This document shows, piece by piece, positions 8,539 through 16,112 of a DNA stretch of 35,042 nucleotides. A model generated the notes under the pieces. The model saw nothing but the letters and a program-made list of their open reading frames with translations, had not been told where the DNA came from and made no database searches. Every line of letters begins with the position of its first letter. Within the stretch, counting starts at the first letter, position 1. The stretch spans positions 1 to 35,042 of the forward strand of contig JAGVXM010000040.1 in the NCBI GenBank assembly GCA_018303785.1. The letters are read 5' to 3'. The position numbers and the translations under genes were made by a program. The stretch is from Candidatus Pacearchaeota archaeon. Its GTDB lineage: Archaea > Nanobdellota > Nanobdellia > Pacearchaeales > GW2011-AR1.

Positions 8539-8939
8539 ATGGAAACACAATTAACCTTTAGCGGAAGCTCTGTTGGAGCAAATAAAAAACACATTCAGCT
8601 GACACCAAAATATCGGTATCATATGATGCAAAAAGAAAAAATAAATATTTTTTGCAAAATTTCAATTGAAGAAGCATGCAAGCGACACAAGATAGAAATT
8701 ATTATTTTGAAAGTTCTGCCGAATCATGTCCACTTGATTGTGAACCTGACGCTATGCTGATGTGGATAATCAAAGGATTGTCATCGTACATTTTTTTTCG
8801 ATTGTGTCCAGCGTTGCGAAAGCGATATCCCGACGGACATTTCTGGACAGAAGGATATTTTTGTGCGAGTTGTGGCAGTGATTTTGAAAGAGCTTTAAGA
8901 TATATCAAGGATCAAGAGATTCATCATGGCTTCGCATAA
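8539..8939 (+). pseudogene. tnpA: IS200/IS605-family TnpA, copy 2, frameshifted
   Basis: METQLTFSGSSVGANKKHIQLTPKYRYHMM...LKVLPNHVHLIVN in one frame, MLMWIIKGLSSYIFFRLCPALRKRYPDGHFWTEGYFCASCGSDFERALRYIKDQEIHHGFA in another; 16 bp missing relative to copy 1. Confidence 0.88.
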
Positions 8940-9015
8940 ATGTGAAGGACGCCGTCCTCCACCGCAGTGGATTTTTTGCCACAGCAAAAAACCTTTAGGG
9001 ACGGGGGATGTCACA

Positions 9016-9317
9016 TCTTTTGAAAATTGTTCTGTTGATGCAATCAGTAATAACCCCTGCTCTGTTCTTCGATAAAACTTCACCGGTTTTCCATTATCTT
9101 TCTGCAAAGTCTCATAAGACCCCCAAAAATAAGAAGAACTTTTATTGCCGACATTATCTAGAAAACAATATGAAAATGTATCCCGAAAAACTTCAGTTAC
9201 AATTTTCGGCCTTTCATTAAGTACATTTAATCCGTCAATAATATCTCCAGGGCGTATTGTCTCAGCAGTAGGCAGAGGAATGTTTCTATTAGCCAATTTA
9301 ACGTTCATTAAACTCAT
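9016..9317 (-). pseudogene. Unknown protein truncated at its C-terminus by IS copy 2
   Basis: MSLMNVKLANRNIPLPTAETIRPGDIIDGLNVLNERPKIVTEVFRDTFSYCFLDNVGNK...; residues from VTSPVPKGFLLWQKIHCGGGRRPSH onward are translated IS right end. Confidence 0.55.
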
Positions 9318-9373
9318 TACATAACCATTTTTTAGATCTATATAAAATTAATTGCACTAATTTGTATCATAAA

Positions 9374-10138
9374 TCATCTCCAATGATTAATACAATAATC
9401 AACTAATTTTTCTCCTTCGAGGGTCCTATTCTCTGAATCGACGCGGATCAAGAACATTTCTTTGTTATTCATTTTTAAAAAAATTCTGAAGTCGCTCGGC
9501 TTAATGTTTATCCAGCAGACTGTTTTCCCCTCAATAGTAACAAATTGAAAGCCGAGATAATTATTGAGATGATTAAATAAACGTGCTGGAAAAAAAGCAC
9601 GAACAATTTCGTCAATAATAATTCGTTTATAATGATCCATGCCTTTTAGTTTTAATCGTGCCATATCTTCCTCGATGCCAAAAATCTCAAATTTTTCTTT
9701 TTCTTTATTTTCCACAATACCGATGATTAGATTGCCGCCGGATGAATTCAAAAAAGCTGCCAGCGATTTTGCGATAATAATTTTTGAGGTTTTTTGTCCG
9801 AATTCGCGCAATTCCGGCGATTTGCTTTCAGTAATCTGCTGATGTGAATAGGTAAGACTCCAGAATGCTTCTTTCTTGAATTCAGTATGAAAATGCTCGC
9901 CTTTCTCTAAAAGTTTTTTCAATTCTAAAGCTAAGGAGTTTTGTAATTCAGTTTCGCTGAGCAAGATTTTTTTAACTCTTCCAACGTCTCCATTTTTCAA
10001 GCGAACCATGATTCCCTGCTCGTGAAACTGTGTTCGCGCTGCAATTTCATCGACAATGCCAGTAGAATATTTTCTCCGTGCTGTCATGACGCCGACTTTC
10101 ATACCTGGTTTTATATTTTTGAGATGTTGATGGTCCAT
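9374..10138 (-). CDS. YwbE (DUF2196)-like domain fused to Schlafen AlbA_2-like domain
   Basis: N: MDHQHLKNIKPGMKVGVMTARRKYSTGIVDEIAARTQFHEQGIMVRLKNGDVGRVKKIL; C: EKGEHFHTEFKKEAFWSL...ITESKSPELRE...KSLAAFLNSSGGNLIIGIVEN. Confidence 0.75.
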   Translation of the reverse strand: MDHQHLKNIKPGMKVGVMTARRKYSTGIVDEIAARTQFHEQGIMVRLKNGDVGRVKKILLSETELQNSLALELKKLLEKGEHFHTEFKKEAFWSLTYSHQQITESKSPELREFGQKTSKIIIAKSLAAFLNSSGGNLIIGIVENKEKEKFEIFGIEEDMARLKLKGMDHYKRIIIDEIVRAFFPARLFNHLNNYLGFQFVTIEGKTVCWINIKPSDFRIFLKMNNKEMFLIRVDSENRTLEGEKLVDYCINHWR

Positions 10139-10241
10139 GATAGAATAAAATTTTCAAAATATTTAAAATATTCTTTTATCTAGATGCTTAATTGTTTGAA
10201 AGAATATAAAAAAATATAAAGAAATAATGCTTTATTTTATT

Positions 10242-10724
10242 ATGAATCAAGAAGAGATTTATTCTTATTTGAAGAGAGCATCAAAATTGCCTCCGGATCC
10301 ACCTTTGTTTTTTCGTTTAAATGCTAAAAATAGATACCGAGTAAAAGATGAATGGGAAGAAAAGAAAATAAAAGTTGGGGCAAAAAAATTCAAAGGAAAA
10401 ATTTTTGGATTTTTTGGTTTTAAAAAAAGTAAAGTTAAATCCTTGGATGAATTAGCTCAAGATTTAGTTGAAGTAGGGATGGTTAATGATATAAATGAAG
10501 GAGAAAAATTAATACCTCAATTAATAGGATATAAGATAGCATATGCATCTTATTATCTTCCAGGGGATGGTCATTGGCGCGCCGAGAAAGTATGTCATCG
10601 TATTCTAACTAAATATCTTGAACTAAGAAAAGAAAATAAAGAGATTTATAGATTCTCTCTAAATAAAGAAATAGAATCTTTAAAAGATGAATATCTAAAA
10701 AGTATCGGTTACAGGAGAAAGTAA
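10242..10724 (+). CDS. Hypothetical protein
   Basis: Intact ORF MNQEEIYSYLKRASKLPPDPPLFFRLNAKNRYRVKDEWEEK...; no family recognised. Confidence 0.6.
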   Translation: MNQEEIYSYLKRASKLPPDPPLFFRLNAKNRYRVKDEWEEKKIKVGAKKFKGKIFGFFGFKKSKVKSLDELAQDLVEVGMVNDINEGEKLIPQLIGYKIAYASYYLPGDGHWRAEKVCHRILTKYLELRKENKEIYRFSLNKEIESLKDEYLKSIGYRRK

Positions 10725-10777
10725 GATTAAAGAATGTTTTCGAAGTTATTTAACCCCGAAAATTATTTAGGCAGAAA

Positions 10778-11227
10778 TTACTCGAATAATTTTCTGTATT
10801 TCCTGTATCCTTCTTTTTCTAATTTTTCCACAGGAATAAATCGCAAGGCAGCAGAATTCATGCAATATCGTAATCCTGTTGGCTGCGGACCGTCATTAAA
10901 AACATGGCCTAAATGATTTCCGGCTTTACTTTTTATTTCGATCCTTTTCATAAATAAAGATTTATCTTCTTTCTCAACAATATTTTTTTTCTCCAATGGC
11001 TGCGTAAATGATGGCCATCCAGTTCCAGAATCAAATTTGTCTTTAGAGATAAACAAAGGCTCTCCAGTTAATATATCGATGTAAATGCCATCTTTCTTAT
11101 TATCCCAGTATTCATTGTTAAAAGGAGGCTCTGTACCACATTGTTGAGTAACGTGAAATTGCAATGGTGTAAGTTTTTTCTTAAGTTCTTCAATGGATGG
11201 TTTTTTATTTGACAGTTGTTTTTTCAT
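10778..11227 (-). CDS. msrB: Peptide-methionine (R)-S-oxide reductase
   Basis: [41 protein letters not shown]...[12 protein letters not shown]...[26 protein letters not shown]. Confidence 0.95.
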   Translation of the reverse strand: MKKQLSNKKPSIEELKKKLTPLQFHVTQQCGTEPPFNNEYWDNKKDGIYIDILTGEPLFISKDKFDSGTGWPSFTQPLEKKNIVEKEDKSLFMKRIEIKSKAGNHLGHVFNDGPQPTGLRYCMNSAALRFIPVEKLEKEGYRKYRKLFE

Positions 11228-11238
11228 ATCTATCTTAA

Positions 11239-11571
11239 TCAATTTTTTAAGTAAGTACATAACTCATTTACTATGCTAATAAATTTTGTTTGTTTTAGCG
11301 AACCGACTTTGTACTTGACCATTGATTTTTCAACAGAAAATATTTTGTCTAATCTTAGATAACTTTCAACTTTCAAGCTTCCATTTTGAAAATCTTCTTT
11401 CTTAATAGGTATCTCGACAGACTTTTCGTATGATTTTCCTGTTATTTGACAAACAATTAAATCATCTCCTTTCGGAATTTTGATTATTAAAGAAGGCCTT
11501 CTTTTAGAATTGATAAAATTTGAAAAAGGAAATTCTAGAATAACTACTTTTCCTTTTACAAATCCTTCCAT
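11239..11571 (-). CDS. MazF/PemK-like toxin
   Basis: [43 protein letters not shown]; overlaps AbrB antitoxin gene. Confidence 0.75.
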   Translation of the reverse strand: MEGFVKGKVVILEFPFSNFINSKRRPSLIIKIPKGDDLIVCQITGKSYEKSVEIPIKKEDFQNGSLKVESYLRLDKIFSVEKSMVKYKVGSLKQTKFISIVNELCTYLKN

Positions 11572-11774
11572 ATTTCATCTTCTTCTTTGTTCATCCACGT
11601 TTTTGCCAAAGATTTCTCTGACCAAAGAGCTGTTTCAGAAATTAATTTTTTTAAGATAATCTCATCATCTTTTCTAATGACAATTAATTTATCTCCCTCT
11701 TTTATATCTTTTCTCATATCTAAAGGAATAACTACCTGTCCCCGTGAACTCATTTTTATTTTATCAATTTGCAT
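11556..11774 (-). CDS. AbrB/MazE-fold antitoxin
   Basis: MQIDKIKMSSRGQVVIPLDMRKDIKEGDKLIVIRKDDEIILKK. Confidence 0.85.
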   Translation of the reverse strand: MQIDKIKMSSRGQVVIPLDMRKDIKEGDKLIVIRKDDEIILKKLISETALWSEKSLAKTWMNKEEDEIWKDL

Positions 11775-11803
11775 AAATAAGATTAATCTTATTTGTATAT
11801 AAA
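11775..11803 (-). promoter_or_regulatory. TATA box plus operator palindrome of TA module 2
   Basis: Minus strand: TTTATATA (11803-11796), AAATAAGAT-TA-ATCTTATTT (11794-11775), abutting ATG at 11774. Confidence 0.65.
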
Positions 11804-11813
11804 TATTATGCCA

Positions 11814-12473
11814 CTACTCGTCTTTAGATAATTTACACATATATCCTATGCCTGATTTTTCTATTTCTTCAACGGTAAATTTTACTTTACTAAATATTTT
11901 AATTAATTCTTTTTTTGAAAATTGTTCTGAAACATTTGCTCCAACGCTTTCATCAAAAATTATTTTTCCGTTTTTGGCGATTTCTTTTATAGGAACTTCC
12001 TGGCTCTTGTAAACTTTCATTCTTTCGTCTAGAGCATCTTCTGAAAACACACTTATAATGATCGTTCCTTTTTTTCTTACTACTCTTTTCATTTCTTCAA
12101 GAATTTTATATTTGTCATCTCCAAAATTCGCAAACGTCGTGAGGCATAACACATGATCAAAAGTATTATCTTTAAAAGGTAAGTCCTTAGCATTAGCTAA
12201 TGAAATATTGATAGTTTTATATCTTTTAAAATTATTACTAGCATCAATTACTGCTTTGGGATCATTGTCTATTGCAGTTATATTTTGCGTTATATCGATA
12301 ATATCTTTGATACTTCTTCCATCTCCACATCCAACTTCCAAAACTTTAGAGTTTTTTGTTATATTTTTATATAGAAATTTTTTTTCATCTTTAAACCACA
12401 ATTTATAGGATTCGGGGAGTTCTTGTAATACCTTTTGCCAGAAATCTATATTTTTTAGTTCTTTGTTAGTCAT
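11814..12473 (-). CDS. Class I SAM-dependent methyltransferase
   Basis: SKVLEVGCGDGRSIKDI...ITAIDNDPKAV...DLPFKDNTFDHVLCLTTFANF. Confidence 0.85.
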   Translation of the reverse strand: MTNKELKNIDFWQKVLQELPESYKLWFKDEKKFLYKNITKNSKVLEVGCGDGRSIKDIIDITQNITAIDNDPKAVIDASNNFKRYKTINISLANAKDLPFKDNTFDHVLCLTTFANFGDDKYKILEEMKRVVRKKGTIIISVFSEDALDERMKVYKSQEVPIKEIAKNGKIIFDESVGANVSEQFSKKELIKIFSKVKFTVEEIEKSGIGYMCKLSKDE

Positions 12474-12558
12474 TTTATTAATAAAAGATTAGAATTTAAA
12501 AAATGATCGATTACCAATATTTAGAGAAGAAGCTTGACAAGGTCAGCCCAAATCAAAT

Positions 12559-13095
12559 TTATTTTTTCTCCCACACCTTCTTTAAAAAAGAATTTCTGCC
12601 TGATCCAATTTTATACATTTTGTATTGCAGCGGATTTTTTTTTGCATAGTTTTGGTGATAATCTTCAGCAGAATAAAAGTTTTTGAAAGGAATAATTTCG
12701 ACAGCAATTTTCTCAAACTTTTTCATCGTTTCAATTTTTTTCCGTGATTCTAAAGCCGATTTCTTCTGTTCATCAGAATGATAAAAAATTGCGGGAGAAT
12801 ACTGAAAACCTCGATCATAAAACTGCCCATTATTATCAGAAGGGTCAATATTTTTCCAGAAATGATTTAATAAATTTTCATAAGATATTTTTTTTGGATT
12901 AAAGGTAATTTGAATTGCTTCCCGATGGCCAGTTTCGCCCGATGAAACTTGCTCATAGCTTGGATTTTTTATTTCTCCACCTGAATAACCCGAAACAACT
13001 TTTTCCACACCAGGAATTAATAAAAATGCAGCTTCAACACACCAGAAGCATCCCCCTGCAAAAGTGGCCACTTCATTACTTGAATTTTTTTTCAT
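12559..13095 (-). CDS. msrA: Peptide-methionine (S)-S-oxide reductase
   Basis: ATFAGGCFWCVEAAFLLIPGVEKVVSGYSGGEIKNPSYEQVSSGETGHREAIQI. Confidence 0.95.
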   Translation of the reverse strand: MKKNSSNEVATFAGGCFWCVEAAFLLIPGVEKVVSGYSGGEIKNPSYEQVSSGETGHREAIQITFNPKKISYENLLNHFWKNIDPSDNNGQFYDRGFQYSPAIFYHSDEQKKSALESRKKIETMKKFEKIAVEIIPFKNFYSAEDYHQNYAKKNPLQYKMYKIGSGRNSFLKKVWEKK

Positions 13096-13153
13096 AATAC
13101 CCGAAAGCTATTAGAATATTTAAGAATATCGAGAAGTAGAATAATATCTAGAA

Positions 13154-13717
13154 TCAAACACGCAATAAACCACGAAATCCTCGTGCTGCATAATATGACT
13201 CCGCGCCATTATGATAAACAAAAACATGATCATAACGGCAATCGCAAAAAAGAGCTCCTCCGTGTTTTCTAATAGCCGGAGGGGTTTTGATCCAGCTTGA
13301 AGTTTTTGTATCAAATTTTCCTATTTTTTGCAACTCTCGATATTTGTTTTCATCTAGAAGTTCAATGCACATTTCAGCAGCCATATCTACTGCATTATTT
13401 TTCGGTTTGTGTTCTTTCCTCGATTCCAGCGCCTCACGATCATAACACACACTTCTTCGATTTATTGGACTTTCAGCTGAACAATCATAAAAAAAGTATT
13501 CTTTATTTTTTGGATCAAAGCCAACAACATCTGGCTCTCCCCCTGTTTTTTCCATTTCATGTAATGACCATAATTTTTGAGGATTCGCTTTAATTTTTTT
13601 TTCGATTTTATCCCATTCAATTTTTTTATGCCGATGCATGTTTTTTTCAAATCGGAGCTTTAGTACCTCGATTATTTTATCTTGTTCCTCTGAAGTTAGA
13701 TTTTTTGAGACGTCCAT
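13154..13717 (-). CDS. DUF4256-like protein
   Basis: LKLRFEKNMHRHKKIEWDKIEKKI...WSLHEMEKTGGEPDVVGFDPKNKEYFFYDCSAESPINRRSVCYDREALESRKEHKPKNNA. Confidence 0.75.
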   Translation of the reverse strand: MDVSKNLTSEEQDKIIEVLKLRFEKNMHRHKKIEWDKIEKKIKANPQKLWSLHEMEKTGGEPDVVGFDPKNKEYFFYDCSAESPINRRSVCYDREALESRKEHKPKNNAVDMAAEMCIELLDENKYRELQKIGKFDTKTSSWIKTPPAIRKHGGALFCDCRYDHVFVYHNGAESYYAARGFRGLLRV

Positions 13718-13803
13718 ATATTATTATAAGACTACATTGTAAAGTTAGCGGTTGGTAAGGAACAGAAATTAATAAATAGTTTAGTTTTCTTATTTTATTC
13801 ATT

Positions 13804-14025
13804 ATGATGCCTAAAAAAACAAAATGCGGGAGATGTGGAAAATTTGGAGAAGTTACGTGGGCTAATTATATTCCCTATTGCAAAGAATGTCTTGCGGAAA
13901 AAAGCAAAGGAGCGATACCATTTGAAGAAGCCCTTTATCCAGAAGAAACTACAAAAAAAGAGATTAACGATTTGAAGAAAAGAATACTGAAATTAGAAAA
14001 TGAAGTTAAGAAATTAAAGAAATAA
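13804..14025 (+). CDS. Zinc-ribbon plus coiled-coil small protein
   Basis: KCGRCGKFGEVTWANYIPYCKECLAEK...NDLKKRILKLENEVKKLKK. Confidence 0.65.
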   Translation: MMPKKTKCGRCGKFGEVTWANYIPYCKECLAEKSKGAIPFEEALYPEETTKKEINDLKKRILKLENEVKKLKK

Positions 14026-14104
14026 ACAATTAATTAATAAGTTAGGAAATGAAAAAATTTGGGAAAGTTTAAAAGATATGAAAAACTAATAGTTTTAATT
14101 GAGG

Positions 14105-14150
14105 CATTAGGGAATCCACCTGCTTGGAAAGAACAGGCAATTCCCTAATG
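14105..14150. repeat. Large stem-loop between converging genes
   Basis: CATTAGGGAAT (14105-14115)/ATTCCCTAATG (14140-14150), inner CCTG (14119-14122)/CAGG (14134-14137). Confidence 0.8.
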
Positions 14151-14176
14151 TTGTGTCCTTTTCTCACATATGAGCA

Positions 14177-15289
14177 TTATAATGTCCTTTGAATTTCATT
14201 AGAAATTGGATTGACTTTGTTCAAAAATACATTCCAACCAGCATAATTTTTCATAGTTTCAATAACATTTCTTTTAGATAATAAAATTTTATTAATTAAG
14301 TTTAAATCCTGCTGTTGTAAATGATGATTAATCCATCTTATAGAATCATAACTATTTAGTCCCTCACTTACAGCTATTTTTTCCATAAAATTATCTGTTA
14401 AACTAAATCCATGCCATTCTTTTTGAGAAAGAGATTTTGTAAATTTTTTTTCTTTAATGTCGTATAAGAAATAGTCACTTATTTTTTTGTTCATCATATT
14501 TTCTACTGATTCTGGGGACATAGTTCTTGGGAAATGTGCCTTTTCAGAAAAAATATCTCCTGCAAAACAGCAATAAGCAAATGAACCAGCAATATAAGAA
14601 TGGTTCGTTAGAATCTTATTATAATCCAAATAAACAATCAAAGAGATATTATCTCCAATATTAAAAGAGGAATTTAGTGAATTTACTATAGACAAATTTG
14701 TTTTCTCTATAATATTACTCATTCCATAAGAACAGATACCAATTAATTGGGAGTGTTTTAATTCATATTTTACTAATCTTGGAAATTCATCAATATTAAG
14801 ATGCTTAGATGAAAATATGGGAATTAATTTTTGATTTTTTTCAAGAGATTTAATTGCCTCTTCTCTTTTGATTTTCCATTCATCAAAAGAAGCATTTAAA
14901 GGAATACAATAAGGAACTAATTTAGATTTTGATTTTAATTCCTGAAAATCTTTTTTTGTCTCATTCCAATTTAATTTATTCCATAATCCTTCATTTCTCT
15001 GTTTATATGGGATAAAAATTCTATTGTATTTTTCAGAATGTTCTTTTGCTTTTTTTAATCCCTTAAATTCCCATTCTTCCTCTTTACTATCCCAATTTAT
15101 ATGAAATGTTTGAAAAGGAGAACTTAAAACAGATTTTCCGTGATTCAATCTTTTTTTTTCACAAGAATAAATACCATTTGAAACAGATAATATCCTATTA
15201 AAAAATTCTCCATTGTCTGTGATAATTCTTTTTATCACAAATCTCGATTCTTTGTCTACTAATTCAACTTTTACCTCTTTAATTTCCAT
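14177..15289 (-). CDS. Uncharacterised 370-aa protein, candidate effector
   Basis: Intact ORF; overlaps upstream wHTH gene by 11 nt; no family recognised. Confidence 0.6.
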   Translation of the reverse strand: MEIKEVKVELVDKESRFVIKRIITDNGEFFNRILSVSNGIYSCEKKRLNHGKSVLSSPFQTFHINWDSKEEEWEFKGLKKAKEHSEKYNRIFIPYKQRNEGLWNKLNWNETKKDFQELKSKSKLVPYCIPLNASFDEWKIKREEAIKSLEKNQKLIPIFSSKHLNIDEFPRLVKYELKHSQLIGICSYGMSNIIEKTNLSIVNSLNSSFNIGDNISLIVYLDYNKILTNHSYIAGSFAYCCFAGDIFSEKAHFPRTMSPESVENMMNKKISDYFLYDIKEKKFTKSLSQKEWHGFSLTDNFMEKIAVSEGLNSYDSIRWINHHLQQQDLNLINKILLSKRNVIETMKNYAGWNVFLNKVNPISNEIQRTL

Positions 15290-15542
15290 TGTGCACTAAT
15301 TCCTTCATAATTATATTTGGTTCTTTAAGAGTATAAATTTTTTTCCTCATATCCTCTTTACTTGGTTTAATTTCTATCCATTCTGCTTTTTTTAATTCAT
15401 TCAAAAAAACACTAATAGTGTTCCTATCATCCATGGGGCTTAACACTTTTTCTATCATATCAAAAGTTAGCTCCTTTGAATTATATTTTTTCCAAATTCG
15501 TGAAACTCTTTCCTGAACCCATTTTGGTATTGGCTTTGCCAT
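15279..15542 (-). CDS. Small winged-helix-like protein
   Basis: IPKWVQERVSRIWKKYNSKELTFDMIEKVLSPMDDRNTISVFLNELKKAEWIEIKPSKEDMRKKIYTLKEP, helix-turn-helix then wing-like pattern. Confidence 0.5.
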   Translation of the reverse strand: MAKPIPKWVQERVSRIWKKYNSKELTFDMIEKVLSPMDDRNTISVFLNELKKAEWIEIKPSKEDMRKKIYTLKEPNIIMKELVHNGN

Positions 15543-15617
15543 GTGCTAACCTAAGCAAATAGCTATTTAAAAATCTTTTGTAAAATTTTAATTAAAACGA
15601 TAGATTTTTAAGGATGT

Positions 15618-15656
15618 GTAGGTATTAAATATTATTAAATACAATTTAATACCTAC
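15618..15656. promoter_or_regulatory. Operator-like inverted repeat upstream of AbrB-like gene
   Basis: GTAGGTATTAAAT (15618-15630), 13-nt spacer, ATTTAATACCTAC (15644-15656); ends 1 nt before ATG. Confidence 0.65.
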
Positions 15657-15657
15657 T

Positions 15658-15810
15658 ATGGATTATGAGAGTTATTTTGATGCCAAATTAAGGAAGAATG
15701 GAAATTCCTTAATTATCACTATACCGACGGAAACAATTGAAAAATTAAATTTGAAATTAAATGACATTCTTGAAATAGCGTTAAATAAAGCCAAGAAAAC
15801 AAAAAAATGA
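15658..15810 (+). CDS. SpoVT-AbrB-like DNA-binding protein (absent from ORF track because short)
   Basis: MDYESYFDAKLRKNGNSLIITIPTETIEKLNLKLNDILEIALNKAKKTKK*. Confidence 0.7.
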   Translation: MDYESYFDAKLRKNGNSLIITIPTETIEKLNLKLNDILEIALNKAKKTKK

Positions 15811-16031
15811 ATTTTTGGAATAAACATGATTTAATAGTAATGAATACAAGAGAAAAGATAATTTTACTTAAAGAAGAATTTAATAAGAAAAATGGAAATG
15901 ATATTGAAAATTATAATAAAAGATTAAATAGTTTTTTAGATAGAAAATTGAAAAAACAATCTGAAATAATTTTAAAACAGCAAATACTATTATCTATGTT
16001 TTTCTTATATTCTCAAAACCGAAAGGTTTAA
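15807..16031 (+). CDS. Small hypothetical protein, overlaps AbrB-like gene
   Basis: MNFWNKHDLIVMNTREKIILLKEEFNKKNGNDIENYNKRL...; start overlaps preceding stop (ATGA). Confidence 0.5.
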   Translation: MNFWNKHDLIVMNTREKIILLKEEFNKKNGNDIENYNKRLNSFLDRKLKKQSEIILKQQILLSMFFLYSQNRKV

Positions 16032-16078
16032 ATACATTAGTTATTTACTAATGTAATAATATTAAGTAAACATTAAAC

Positions 16079-16099
16079 CGCCTCCGAAGAGGCGGGTTA
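16079..16099. repeat. GC-rich hairpin upstream of transposase
   Basis: ACCGCCTC-CGAA-GAGGCGGGT, strong stem in an AT-rich region. Confidence 0.65.
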
Positions 16100-16112
16100 T
16101 CCACTCGCTAAA

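Larger units (their letters stand above)
8340..9018 (+). mobile_element. IS200/IS605-like element, copy 2 (decayed; bounds approximate)
   Basis: Left-end hairpin GGTGACG...CGTCACC (8354-8375), tnpA remnant, right end GTCCTCCACCGCAGTGGATTTTTTGCCACAGCAAAAAACCTTTAGGGACGGGGGATGTCACAT shared with copy 1. Confidence 0.75.

Noticed and set aside
8895-9317. Treating the 140-aa ORF as one intact protein
   Set aside because: Its C-terminal ~39 residues are translation of the IS200-like right end, so the chimera is an insertion artefact.
13120-13314. 64-aa minus ORF overlapping the DUF4256 gene
   Set aside because: Same strand, different frame, no coding signature; DUF4256 frame is much better supported.
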